Of a stretch of DNA of 64,000 nucleotides, positions 55,899 through 64,000 are shown piece after piece. The notes beneath the pieces are model-generated. The model ran no database searches and was not told the origin of the DNA. It saw nothing but the letters and a program-made list of their open reading frames with translations. Position numbers and translations under genes: made by a program. Numbering within the stretch: position 1 is the first letter of the stretch; the number at the start of each line of letters is the position of its first letter. This DNA comes from Pedobacter sp. D749 (GTDB taxonomy: Bacteria > Bacteroidota > Bacteroidia > Sphingobacteriales > Sphingobacteriaceae): positions 2,852,001 through 2,916,000 of the forward strand of contig NZ_CP079218.1 in NCBI RefSeq assembly GCF_019317285.1, in the 5' to 3' direction.

Positions 55899-57413
55899 AT
55901 GAACTTAAAAGAAAAACTCAATGAAATTGGGCAAAAGCCTGACATGATTCTTATTGTTACTGATGAGCAACGTGCCACACAACATTTTCCACTTGGATGG
56001 GAAGAGAAAAATCTCCCAACGCTAACGTTTCTAAAACAGAATGGATTTAGTTTTGACAGAGCTTTTTGCAATACCTGTATGTGCTCCCCAAGCCGGGCAA
56101 CCTTATTTACAGGAACATATCCTGCCAAACATGGTGTAAGCCAAACGCTAACCGAAGGAGGTCTTTTATCTCCACAAGAACCAACGCTAAGTAATTCTTT
56201 GCCCAATATAATGAATGTACTTTGGGCAGATGGTTATGATGTGCAATACCGAGGCAAATGGCATATGAGTAAAGGAGTAGCGCCTAATGGAACTAAAACA
56301 AATTACGAAAGTTTAACCGCGGCAGATATTTCATTATACGGAGCAATGGGATGGGTGGCTCCAGATGCTGGCGAAGATGTTAATCCCCTTAATTTTGGTG
56401 GTGGATATGCAAATCATGATGCAAAATATACAGCCGAAGCCATACAATATTTGAAGGAAGTAAAAGCGCAAAGAGCCGCTGGAAATCATAAACCGTATTG
56501 TCTTATTCTTTCACTGGTCAACCCACATGACGTATTAGCGTATCCAAAATCGGCAGGGACTTCAGGATACCATTCCGATAGCTGGCTAGGCAGAGAAATT
56601 GGACTTCCTTCTACCATAAATGAAAATTTACTTGAAAATAAAAAACCAATAGCACAGGAACAAATTTTACTCAGCATGGCATTAAGTCTGGGCCAAATAG
56701 CTAGTGAAGAGGATAAACTAAACTATATTAATTTTTATGGTTATTTATTAAGTCATGTTGATAAAGAAATTGGATATCTGATTGAAGAATTATACAAAGA
56801 AGATGAGCATGGAAATAAATTGGCAGATGCTGCAATTGTTACTTTAACATCTGATCACGGAGAAATGGGTTTGGCTCACGGAGGATTGCGTCAGAAAACT
56901 TTTGTTGCTTATGAAGAAGCATTAAGAGTACCACTTGTAATTTCAAATCCAGTTTTATTTAAGGATCACAAAATAAAACAATCAATGGCATTGGCGACAT
57001 TGGCCGATATTATGCCCACTTTTATTGATATTGCAAATGTATCAAATCCACCTGCAGGACTTTCGGGTACAAGTTTACTTCCTGTAATGGAGAATAATAC
57101 TCCCGTTCAGCATAGTATCTTATTTACTTATGATGATATTAAGGCAGGCTCTAATAGCAGCTGGACGATTGTAAAAGCTGCTAACCGTATTCGTTGTATC
57201 AGAACAGAAAAGTGGAAATTCGATTATTACTTTGATGCTTCAACAGCTTATTTCAAACAATATGAACTGTATGATTTAGTCAATGATCCGTTAGAAAGTA
57301 CCAATCTTGCTTATGATCCGACATATAGCGAAATTAGAAAAGATTTAGAAGGGCAATTGCACCAGCTTGAGATAGAAAAACTCTGGGTCAATATGCCAAA
57401 AGATGTTTATTAG
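55899..57413 (+). CDS. Sulfatase, Cys-type, without signal peptide
   Basis: The protein has 504 residues. The formylglycine motif is CSPSRATLFTG, with Cys62 the residue to be converted. Metal ligands are seen in ILIVTDEQR near the N-terminus and TSDHGEMGLAHGG later. It has no signal peptide, unlike most Bacteroidetes sulfatases, so it may act in the cytosol or leave by another route. Family members hydrolyse sulfate or, in some cases, phosphonate/phosphate esters. It is followed by an unknown gene 76 bp downstream. No maturase is in view. Confidence 0.88.
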   Translation: MNLKEKLNEIGQKPDMILIVTDEQRATQHFPLGWEEKNLPTLTFLKQNGFSFDRAFCNTCMCSPSRATLFTGTYPAKHGVSQTLTEGGLLSPQEPTLSNSLPNIMNVLWADGYDVQYRGKWHMSKGVAPNGTKTNYESLTAADISLYGAMGWVAPDAGEDVNPLNFGGGYANHDAKYTAEAIQYLKEVKAQRAAGNHKPYCLILSLVNPHDVLAYPKSAGTSGYHSDSWLGREIGLPSTINENLLENKKPIAQEQILLSMALSLGQIASEEDKLNYINFYGYLLSHVDKEIGYLIEELYKEDEHGNKLADAAIVTLTSDHGEMGLAHGGLRQKTFVAYEEALRVPLVISNPVLFKDHKIKQSMALATLADIMPTFIDIANVSNPPAGLSGTSLLPVMENNTPVQHSILFTYDDIKAGSNSSWTIVKAANRIRCIRTEKWKFDYYFDASTAYFKQYELYDLVNDPLESTNLAYDPTYSEIRKDLEGQLHQLEIEKLWVNMPKDVY

Positions 57414-57489
57414 TAATACAACATTCGACTAAAAACATCTTCAAAATCTAAAATACACCCATTCAAATAGTAATAAAAAAAGCAAAATT

Positions 57490-58524
57490 ATGTCACAAAA
57501 TATAAAACCAGAGGTAAATACAGTAAGTTATGCAGATTTTAATAATCCTGCCGGGCAAACAACCATACAAGGAATCAGAGGAGTTTCGGAGTCTGAAAAT
57601 GTATATATCGCAGGCAGTTTAGTAAGTTCGAATAATCTTGTTCAGGGATTAATTTATGAGGGAACAATTAAAGGAAACGGTAACGAAGGAAAGTGGTATA
57701 ATGTTAATTTTCCGGGTTCACCAGAAGCTACCGTTATTAATACTTCTTGCTACGGACCTAATAATGGACCTCATGGTACGATACAGTTAGTTGGATCTTA
57801 TAAAATATCAGCCTCTACCGGTAAAGCCCCTAGTGGAAATCTAGGGTTCTTTTACGAGGGTCCTGTTGATGGTTCAGGAACGTGGGTTCAGGTGTCACCC
57901 AATGACGGGAATACAAATAATGTATTTGTTCATAGTGTAATGGGTGGTCTTGCTGTTGGAAATTATGATGTTGATGATGATAAAAACGGATACGCATTTC
58001 TCTATGATATAGTCAATAAAAAATGTACAGACTTTAAAGTATCCGATTCATTAACCACTACTTTGTATGGCATTTGGCATAATGGTGAAGATAGTTATAC
58101 TATGGCAGGAGGATATACAAGCCCAAAATTCGGCAAAATAAGTCAGGCCTTTTTGGTTGATTATAATTCTAAAACGAAACAAACCAGTAATTTGAAATCA
58201 TTTAGCTATAAAAACGAAACAGTTTTGTCTATAGTAACTCATTTTGAAGGCATTACTATTTCTAAAGAGGGTGGTTATAATATGCCATCGGATTGGCTTA
58301 CGGTAAATGGAGAAAAAAATGGAGCATCATTTGTTTCTGTTAGTAGAAATTCTGACGGATCATTTGGAGAAGCAAATTGGATAGATATCGATTTTCCAGA
58401 CTCAAGTGTTACAAGTGCTAATACAGTATATCAGGATAATATTTTAGGTATTTACGTAGTCGTAGATAGTACTGATACAAAAACAGTATCTTCTTTTGTT
58501 GCAAAAGTACATACCGAACAATAG
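57490..58524 (+). CDS. Unknown repeat protein, beta-propeller-like
   Basis: The protein has 344 residues, unrecognised. Recurrent units end in phrases such as GLIYEGTIKGNGNEGKWYNV, GFFYEGPVDGSGTWVQVSP, YAFLYDIVNKKCTDFKV and AFLVDYNSKTKQTSNLKSF, each preceded by a short glycine-rich strand (VYIAGSL, IQLVGSY, GLAVGNY, YTMAGGY). This spacing of about 55-60 residues suggests a five- or six-bladed propeller. No signal peptide, membrane helix or cysteine cluster is seen. It follows the sulfatase gene closely, so a shared transcript is likely. Confidence 0.65.
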   Translation: MSQNIKPEVNTVSYADFNNPAGQTTIQGIRGVSESENVYIAGSLVSSNNLVQGLIYEGTIKGNGNEGKWYNVNFPGSPEATVINTSCYGPNNGPHGTIQLVGSYKISASTGKAPSGNLGFFYEGPVDGSGTWVQVSPNDGNTNNVFVHSVMGGLAVGNYDVDDDKNGYAFLYDIVNKKCTDFKVSDSLTTTLYGIWHNGEDSYTMAGGYTSPKFGKISQAFLVDYNSKTKQTSNLKSFSYKNETVLSIVTHFEGITISKEGGYNMPSDWLTVNGEKNGASFVSVSRNSDGSFGEANWIDIDFPDSSVTSANTVYQDNILGIYVVVDSTDTKTVSSFVAKVHTEQ

Positions 58525-58556
58525 ATGGTAATGTAATTTTGAGTTTTTGTCCCATT

Positions 58557-58618
58557 CTAGCGCAAGTCTTAGTGCCGAGGGCCTTAGCCGTCACCCTGCA
58601 CACTAAGACTTGCGATAG
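58557..58618. repeat. CTAGCGCAA repeat family, copy 3 (short hairpin)
   Basis: CTAGCGCAAGTCTTAGTG faces CACTAAGACTTGCGATAG with a single mismatch and only 26 bp between. It lies 33 bp after the stop of 57490-58524, where it could act as a transcript end. Confidence 0.85.
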
Positions 58619-58769
58619 TAAAGAGTAGCCTTTTGCATTCGCGCTGAGCATAATGGATTGCTTTTACTAAGCATAGAATAAATTTTCGAAAAATCGCTGT
58701 AAGTAAATTACTATTTTAGCCATAGTGCATCCTTCAGATAGTCATCCTACGCTAAAGATTTTTAAATTA

Positions 58770-59522
58770 TTAATTTATGCCTTCTGCGACGGGTTCAGGA
58801 TCTAAAACAAATTGTTTTTCCTTTATATTAAAGTCTACATTGAGATATCCTCCAACCCTGCCAATCTGATTGGAGACGAGGAAACTGTTGCCTTTTCCGA
58901 TCGTAATATTATCATAGATGATCGTCATGAGGTTGCCTGTCGGTGTTTCTATATTATCAAAATTAAACGTTTGAAAAGTTTTATTGGTTCGCTTATCCAT
59001 GATCTTTAACGCGCGCATGTATGCCTCTGATGATTGGCTCTTTTTAGCATAAATACCGATAAAATAGTAATTCTTTAAAGAAGGATACTGAAGGATCTGG
59101 ATATTGTCAAACGATTCGTCCGAGCGATCACTGAGACGGTCTACAAGCCGGAGGTTTACCTTTAGTTTACTTGTACTACTGCTCCAGGTACCTGTGAGTT
59201 GCTGAAGTGAAAAATTAAGATGAAAAGTTGCAGCAATATTGTTCCCTGCCCCTATTTCATAAATTTTTATGGTTTGGGTATTTTGGTTAAAAATACCTTC
59301 AAGCCTGATGGGATGATTAACTTTATCATATTTATATACGCCGATAACATTAAATCTCTTTTTCGCAGGCTCACCAAAATAGCTCTCTTTTATCTGAAAA
59401 GACAAAGTAACAGGATATCTGCCGACAAGACCTGTGTAATTATAAGTATTGTACCAGCCGGCAAAGCTTTTTACCGAGATTAATATAAAGGCTGTAGCCA
59501 ATAAAAAAAGCTTAGCTTTCAT
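58770..59522 (-). CDS. Secreted protein of unknown function
   Basis: The protein has 250 residues with a signal peptide (MKAKLFLLATAFILISVKSF, cleavage after AFA). The body is strand-rich: YTGLVGRYPVTLSFQIKESY, FNVIGVYKYDKVNHPIRLEG, TFHLNFSLQQLTGTWSSS, a layout like small periplasmic beta-barrels. I do not recognise the family. It stands alone, with copy 3 of the repeat family nearby. Confidence 0.7.
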   Translation of the reverse strand: MKAKLFLLATAFILISVKSFAGWYNTYNYTGLVGRYPVTLSFQIKESYFGEPAKKRFNVIGVYKYDKVNHPIRLEGIFNQNTQTIKIYEIGAGNNIAATFHLNFSLQQLTGTWSSSTSKLKVNLRLVDRLSDRSDESFDNIQILQYPSLKNYYFIGIYAKKSQSSEAYMRALKIMDKRTNKTFQTFNFDNIETPTGNLMTIIYDNITIGKGNSFLVSNQIGRVGGYLNVDFNIKEKQFVLDPEPVAEGIN

Positions 59523-59845
59523 GTCTGATTATTTGATTGTAATAAAAAAGGTGAAAATGGACACCTCCGTTAATATTATTCTTTAACATCAAATGCCGAT
59601 CCAATTAACGAGGAAAGTGTACCTTCTTTTTCCCGCAATATCTCCTATAGGAATATTACCTATAATATATCGATTTATAAGAGAATTTAATCATTTGCTT
59701 TCATAACCGGAATTTACAGCATCCAATAACAAGACAAAATCATCTGATACATAGCATGAGAGATCTGAACTTTTTGATCTGTTAAATACTTCTTTAAAAA
59801 TATTTTCTCTGATCAAATCTATTAAAGATTTATTTTCATCTCTAA

Positions 59846-60046
59846 TCCTCTCCAGAACCAGCAAAGGTCATAATCTACCGCTGGAATAACCGTAGAACAG
59901 GGTTGATAAACCTTGATTTAGGCAATGAAAGAATACAACAGCTGATTTGCCAGGCAGTAGATAACCTTACCTTTTTAGATCATAAAGTAGACTGTCCAGG
60001 TTTGAAAAGCATTGCCCAATTCATATCAGAACCCCAAAACCAGTGA
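59846..60046 (+). pseudogene. Coding-like remnant without start codon
   Basis: After a TAA at 59843 the frame reads SSPEPAKVIIYRWNNRRTGL, INLDLGNERIQQLICQAVDN and LTFLDHKVDCPGLKSIAQF, ending in TGA at 60044. Sixty-six residues with protein-like composition but no ATG, GTG or TTG in a suitable place. The family is not recognised. It may be the tail of a gene lost by deletion. Confidence 0.35.
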
Positions 60047-60120
60047 TTTTATGTAGGTGCAAATAAAAGTGTTCTGTACACTGATTTCGAGTTTGCCGAT
60101 GAAGGAAGAACACAACTTGT

Positions 60121-60170
60121 AAAGCACAAGTCAGTCCCAACAATACCCCATACATAAAAACTTGCGCTAG
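60121..60170. repeat. CTAGCGCAA repeat family, copy 4 (right half)
   Basis: AAAGCACAAGTCAGTCCCAA ... ACTTGCGCTAG matches the right half of copy 1, including the inner AAAGCACAAGTCAG. The left half is missing. Confidence 0.8.
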
Positions 60171-60305
60171 TAAGGGATATCGATTAAAAAAGATCGGCCA
60201 AAACAAACCTTACTCCTATTGATAAAGAATTGCTGGAAATGTTCTTTTTCATTAATTAAAACTTTCGTCCTTTTTATGCTGTTTATTTTTTATAAAACTA
60301 CATTT

Positions 60306-60575
60306 ATGTCAAATACAGAAAACAAGGGAAAAGAAGAAGTGCAAGCAGATCAAAGAAATGATTCAGAGCAGCTAAACCAGATTGCCCTGGGCAATACAGA
60401 TATAGAAATTACTCCGGAGCACAATAACAATGATCTTTTAAGTTTGCCCAAAACTTCAGGAACGGGTTCTAATCATGCGGCCGCCACCCCCGAATCACTT
60501 ATTGTACACGAGGATAAAAAAGAAAAGAGATATGAAGAGGGAGCAAAAGACAACACCACTTCTGGTAATAAATAA
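60306..60575 (+). CDS. Small acidic disordered protein
   Basis: An 89-residue protein from the Met at 60306 (MSNTENKGKEEVQADQRND). The longer frame from 60219 adds a cysteine-rich hydrophobic stretch that is not convincing. Composition is rich in Glu, Asn, Asp and Lys, with no hydrophobic core, so it is probably disordered. Unrecognised. It lies 61 bp before the response regulator on the same strand. Confidence 0.45.
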   Translation: MSNTENKGKEEVQADQRNDSEQLNQIALGNTDIEITPEHNNNDLLSLPKTSGTGSNHAAATPESLIVHEDKKEKRYEEGAKDNTTSGNK

Positions 60576-60636
60576 TGTTAAAATTGTTCCGCTGCGCTAT
60601 TAACGGACATCAGTCTATGAACTGAATTAAGATACT

Positions 60637-61014
60637 ATGAACAAACTGATCGGAATCCTTGAAGATGACGAAGGCATTAGAGATATATTACAGTTTCTTC
60701 TTTTAGAAGAAGGTTATCAGGTCGAATGCTACACTACCGTAAATAATTTTTTAACCAAAAAGGATTCCAGTCCGCATCTTTTCATACTGGATGTAATGTT
60801 ACCTGACGGGAATGGCCTTGAGGTATGCAAGATGTTAAAGTCGTCACCAAAAACTTCAGCCACACCAGTAATTATGATGAGTGCACATGCCGATCTGCAA
60901 CAGATGAACAGTGGTTGCCGGGCAGAAGAATTTATAAAAAAACCGTTTGATATTTTCGCAATGCTGGAAAAAATTGTACAACTATTAAACAAAGATAATC
61001 CACCTGCCCATTAA
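60637..61014 (+). CDS. Single-domain response regulator (CheY-like)
   Basis: A receiver domain of 125 residues with no output domain. Acidic pocket Asp10-Asp11 (GILEDDEGIRD), phospho-acceptor Asp52 (LFILDVMLPDGNG), Ser82 (VIMMSAHAD) and Lys102 (FIKKPFDIFAM) are all present. It should act by protein contact or as a phosphorelay step. No kinase is adjacent; the GAF kinase at 13824-15071 is far away. Confidence 0.9.
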   Translation: MNKLIGILEDDEGIRDILQFLLLEEGYQVECYTTVNNFLTKKDSSPHLFILDVMLPDGNGLEVCKMLKSSPKTSATPVIMMSAHADLQQMNSGCRAEEFIKKPFDIFAMLEKIVQLLNKDNPPAH

Positions 61015-61081
61015 TTATAGCTCTGGGGATGTTAAAAAAAGAATAAGGTACAGCCTCCCTTCCTTAATGTTGTATTAGAAA

Positions 61082-61216
61082 TTATTTGTAATAGCCACTA
61101 CTTAATCCAGTTTTAACGTCGAAAATTTTTGCATTTTTTATGGCAAGATCATATTTTTTTTCCTGACTAAAAGAGCTGAAGCTGAAAAACAGGCAGAATA
61201 TGGTTATATATCTCAT
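61082..61216 (-). pseudogene. Truncated start of a secreted amidohydrolase
   Basis: The ATG at 61216 opens MRYITIFCLFFSFSSFSQ, a signal peptide, then EKKYDLAIKNAKIFDVKTGL, the standard opening of amidohydrolase-superfamily proteins. A stop occurs after 44 codons. None of the metal-binding motifs follow, so this is a 5' stub. Confidence 0.55.
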
Positions 61217-61325
61217 GTAGTTATAAAAAGATTAAATGCAGGCATATCTTTGCTTCTGATTATCAAATGTTACGGTTTATGATTTCGCTAATAACCAAAG
61301 TAGATTAAAGCAGTTGAGGGCTATA

Positions 61326-62423
61326 CTATAAGATTTCCTTTTCTATACCTTTTTTTAGATCTTCCCTGCTCTTCCCGGTTTTTAGCATAACTTTTTCTAA
61401 AAAATTATCAGAAGTAATGCTCTTATCATAATATAACTGGTAGAGAAAATTTATTCCGTATTGTTTAATCAAATAATTGCAACAGGCAGCTGCAAATGTG
61501 TAGGTAAGCGCACTGTTGTATTTACCATTAACTTCCCTGGCGTACAATTTATCAAAACTACAATTACCACTGTTATAACATGTTTTAAGTTCCTGAATGC
61601 CTTTAATGTAAGTAGTTTTGCCCTTGTCGGTACCACCGTACAAAGTAGCTATCCCCTCCTGTAAGAAGAAGCAATTGGCGCCTGGGCCTAAAACTGCGTG
61701 AATAAACTCATGCTGGTAAGAAGGGTTGTTGTTAATGCCTACAATATACCCATCCACATTGTTGGTAAAGCCAGTGAGACCGCCATTACCCCAGATAATA
61801 ATATTAGCCAGGTTATTTAGTTCCCCTTCATTGGAACACATGTAGTATTCAATGGGCTGTTTCAATACCGGGCGTTTTAATATTTTGCGTATCGAATCCA
61901 GGCTTTCGCTCGCCCTGTCCATAGCCTTTTTACTAATCGTGTAAAAAGGCGAAAGGTAGAAATGAATATTTTTAGTTTCATACCTAACAAAGAGTTTTGA
62001 ATCATACGCCTTACAATTATCCAGGTAATAATTCCCGTCTTTATTTACGATATAATATTTATAAATATTAACATAAGTATTGCCCTCTTTATCCGGCTTA
62101 CTGCGGGCAAGCAGTTTAAAGTAAGATAAGGTGTCATTAATGGACTGCAATTCTACCAGTTGAAGATCAAATTTCGTTGCAAACTTTTTTGGTGAATACC
62201 TGTTCCACAGCCAGTCCATATTATAATCGTAGAAAGACCTGTTTTTATATTTAGGATGCCATAACTTATTTGTAGTGGTATCCTGACCCAGGTAAACCTT
62301 AATAAAACGACAAAAATCTTTAGCTTTTTGTGAGGTCGTATCAATCTTATCAGATATGTGAACTTGTGCTTGTAATTGATGAAAAAAGAAGAAAAGCAGT
62401 AGGATAGTGAAGATTTTTCTCAT
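61326..62423 (-). CDS. Secreted HEXXH putative metallopeptidase
   Basis: The protein has 365 residues with a signal peptide (MRKIFTILLLFFFFHQLQAQ). The zinc motif HEFIH lies at 238-242 and Glu256 in LQEGIATLYGG is at the spacing of a gluzincin third ligand. The N-terminal half is a strand-rich domain unlike known peptidase prodomains. Substrate unknown. Two cysteine pairs (in NCFF and NSGNCSF) may be disulfide-bonded. Confidence 0.75.
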   Translation of the reverse strand: MRKIFTILLLFFFFHQLQAQVHISDKIDTTSQKAKDFCRFIKVYLGQDTTTNKLWHPKYKNRSFYDYNMDWLWNRYSPKKFATKFDLQLVELQSINDTLSYFKLLARSKPDKEGNTYVNIYKYYIVNKDGNYYLDNCKAYDSKLFVRYETKNIHFYLSPFYTISKKAMDRASESLDSIRKILKRPVLKQPIEYYMCSNEGELNNLANIIIWGNGGLTGFTNNVDGYIVGINNNPSYQHEFIHAVLGPGANCFFLQEGIATLYGGTDKGKTTYIKGIQELKTCYNSGNCSFDKLYAREVNGKYNSALTYTFAAACCNYLIKQYGINFLYQLYYDKSITSDNFLEKVMLKTGKSREDLKKGIEKEIL

Positions 62424-62855
62424 TGTACGGTAATGATAAGCACTTATATATTCAGGTGTTCTAAAGTAGAAATATTAGTTGAAGTGACAAAATTAGGTAA
62501 TAAAGCTGCGTTTAAAAATTAGCGTGCATTATCATTTGAGATTGAAACAATGGTAATTCGTTACAAGAATATCTTCGTTTTTAGTTAATCCAAATTATCA
62601 AAAATCCAAAATTGATTTGATTAGTGAAATGAATTTATGATAATCATTAATTAAAAAATAAATTCTAAAAAGCCAATATAACGGTTTGACCTTAATGTTT
62701 TGAAGCGTTCCTTATTATCAGATATTGATGTATGTGATACTCACAACTCCAGGCAAATCCAGGATGATTTCTATCGGACCAGGTAATTTGAAAGGAATTG
62801 TTAAAGTTAGTTAAACAATATCTGAAGGTCTTATCCATCGGATATATTTGGCCGT
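62424..62855. other. Intergenic region between divergent genes
   Basis: AT-rich; no gene or clear repeat found. A TATATTTG word lies at 62843-62850, immediately before the esterase-like gene. Confidence 0.45.
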
Positions 62856-64000
62856 ATGATTAATAGATATTTACTAATATTCACCCTTGCTATCCCGCTC
62901 CTTTGCGGTGCACAGTCTAACAGAATAGATGAGGTAACTGTACAGATCCATAGTGATAACAATGGCCGGTTTTCAAATTTAGAAATCTTGAATAAAAATT
63001 TCGAAGGCGTACGGGTAGTGACTTTGGGCGAACAGACACATTTCGACGGTGCAACTTTTGATGCAAAAATTCAGCTTGTAAAATATCTACATGAAAAACT
63101 TGGCTTTAATATTCTTGCTTTTGAAAGTGGTTACTTTGATTGTAGCAAGGCAGCTGAACTATTGGCACAGCGTAAATCTAAAGGGATATTAAAGGAGGCT
63201 GTTTTTGGTGTTTGGGACAATAAGTCCCTGGCTGAATTAGAAGAATATATTTTATATACGCAAAAAACCTTTGCACCTCTAATTGTTACAGGATTTGATA
63301 CCCAGTTTAGTGGTAGTTTATCAAAAAAATATCTTTTCGGGGATTTGAGCGCATTTCTGAAGGACATCGGTGCATCCAAAATTAGGAAAGATCCGGATTG
63401 GATAAATTTTGAATCTGCTCTCCAGCGACAAATCAAATATTCAAACTTTTATAAAAAACCATCTGCAACCGATACCTCTTTGATTGGAAAATTTGCAAGA
63501 AAGATTTCGGATTTTATATCAAATAATGCTAATGCAGCCAACCAGAATGAAAACGGGTTCTGGTTAAAAGTTGTTTCTAATTTAAGGAATGATTCAAAGC
63601 GTCGATTTAGTAATGAGAATTTTAGGGACAGCATCATGGCAGAGAATCTATTGAACTTAGTCGAGCAAAGATTTAAGAGTGAAAAAATAATTTGTTGGGG
63701 TGCCACATCACATTTTATCTATAATCAAAAATCCGTTAACAGCAAAGAATATGAAACTTTCATTCCAATGGGTGAGTACCTGCGTCAAAAGCTAAACAAA
63801 AACTTATTTACCATCGGTTTTACAAGCTATAAAGGAAAAGCCGGCTCAATAATCACACATAAATTAAAAGAACCTCCTAAAGAGAGCTACGAAGGACAAT
63901 TGGGTAAAAAAGGTTACGCATATGCGTTTACAAGTTTTCGGAAAACATCTGCAAATAAAAAAATCGATGCCGGCATAGAAAGCAGGCTTTTGGGTAACAG
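62856..64000 (+). CDS. Erythromycin-esterase-like secreted protein, partial (cut by window end)
   Basis: The ATG at 62856 opens a signal peptide (MINRYLLIFTLAIPLLCGAQ) and the frame stays open to the right edge, about 381 codons. The family marks are VVTLGEQTHFDGATF, with the catalytic-type Glu/His region, and FNILAFESGYFDCSKA. Later CWGATSHFIYNQK resembles the conserved His strand. Relatives include macrolide esterases, but many secreted Bacteroidetes members have unknown roles, so resistance should not be assumed. Confidence 0.8.
   Translation, partial: MINRYLLIFTLAIPLLCGAQSNRIDEVTVQIHSDNNGRFSNLEILNKNFEGVRVVTLGEQTHFDGATFDAKIQLVKYLHEKLGFNILAFESGYFDCSKAAELLAQRKSKGILKEAVFGVWDNKSLAELEEYILYTQKTFAPLIVTGFDTQFSGSLSKKYLFGDLSAFLKDIGASKIRKDPDWINFESALQRQIKYSNFYKKPSATDTSLIGKFARKISDFISNNANAANQNENGFWLKVVSNLRNDSKRRFSNENFRDSIMAENLLNLVEQRFKSEKIICWGATSHFIYNQKSVNSKEYETFIPMGEYLRQKLNKNLFTIGFTSYKGKAGSIITHKLKEPPKESYEGQLGKKGYAYAFTSFRKTSANKKIDAGIESRLLGN

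Larger units (their letters stand above)
59523..60305. other. Gene-poor region with remnants and repeat copy 4
   Basis: The region contains an open remnant at 59846-60046, a second coding-like fragment (FYVGANKSVLYTDFEFADEG) at about 60048-60115, and repeat copy 4. The rest is AT-rich without a supported gene. Confidence 0.5.

Noticed and set aside
62856-64000. Macrolide resistance gene
   Set aside because: The family resemblance is to secreted erythromycin-esterase-like proteins of unknown role; nothing in the sequence shows resistance.

Overview
The window looks like chromosomal DNA from a member of the Bacteroidota, most likely Sphingobacteriaceae (Pedobacter-like). The evidence is a FecI-type sigma / FecR / TonB receptor cassette, TAnnTTTG-type promoter boxes, menaquinone synthesis by the futalosine route (MqnA, MqnE), a SAM-I riboswitch ahead of metY-metX-hom, many secreted glycoside hydrolases with lipoprotein, Sec or Tat-like leaders, and DKNYY, DUF1624 and DUF983 families. 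There is no rRNA, CRISPR array, recognisable transposase or prophage. One tRNA gene is present, tRNA-Ser(TGA).

Layout. 1-3.9 kb: sigma factor, FecR anti-sigma and outer-membrane receptor (the receptor runs off the left edge). 4.1-7.8 kb: a small accessory block with a membrane protein whose N-terminus resembles the VgrG baseplate fold, facing a two-gene unit of membrane proteins (one DKNYY family). 8-18 kb: GH92, GH95 and GH125 glycosidases, a GAF histidine kinase overlapped by a tiny gene, and a DUF1624 acetyltransferase-like protein. The GH95 gene sits alone between two long, imperfect, inverted repeats. 18-33 kb: mostly core genes (NlpC/P60 lipoprotein, mutS, hpf, mqnA, mqnE, a trans-sulfuration enzyme, riboswitch-controlled metY-metX-hom). 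33-34 kb: a RelE-like toxin with a Panacea-domain antitoxin. 34-45 kb: queuosine-precursor and drug transporters, a PepSY/ApbE flavinylation pair, methionine aminotransferase with omega-amidase, glycosylasparaginase and cutC. 45-51 kb: Crp-type regulator, ddl, and a dense PASTA / mltG / thioesterase / YihY run ending in tRNA-Ser.

Right of the tRNA (51-64 kb) the character changes. Genes are widely spaced, there are truncated remnants, and four copies of one repeat family (ends CTAGCGCAAGTCTTAG) occur that I did not see elsewhere in the window. Its intact genes include a GH29 fucosidase, a sterol-desaturase-like hydroxylase, a Crp regulator, a leaderless sulfatase paired with an unknown repeat protein, a stand-alone response regulator, a secreted HEXXH protein and an erythromycin-esterase-like protein (cut by the right edge).

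Together the glycosidases (alpha-mannosidases GH92 and GH125, fucosidases GH95 and GH29, and glycosylasparaginase) suggest use of mannose- and fucose-bearing glycans such as N-glycans. They are dispersed, and no SusD-like gene is visible. Assignments are from reading motifs by eye; no database search was possible.
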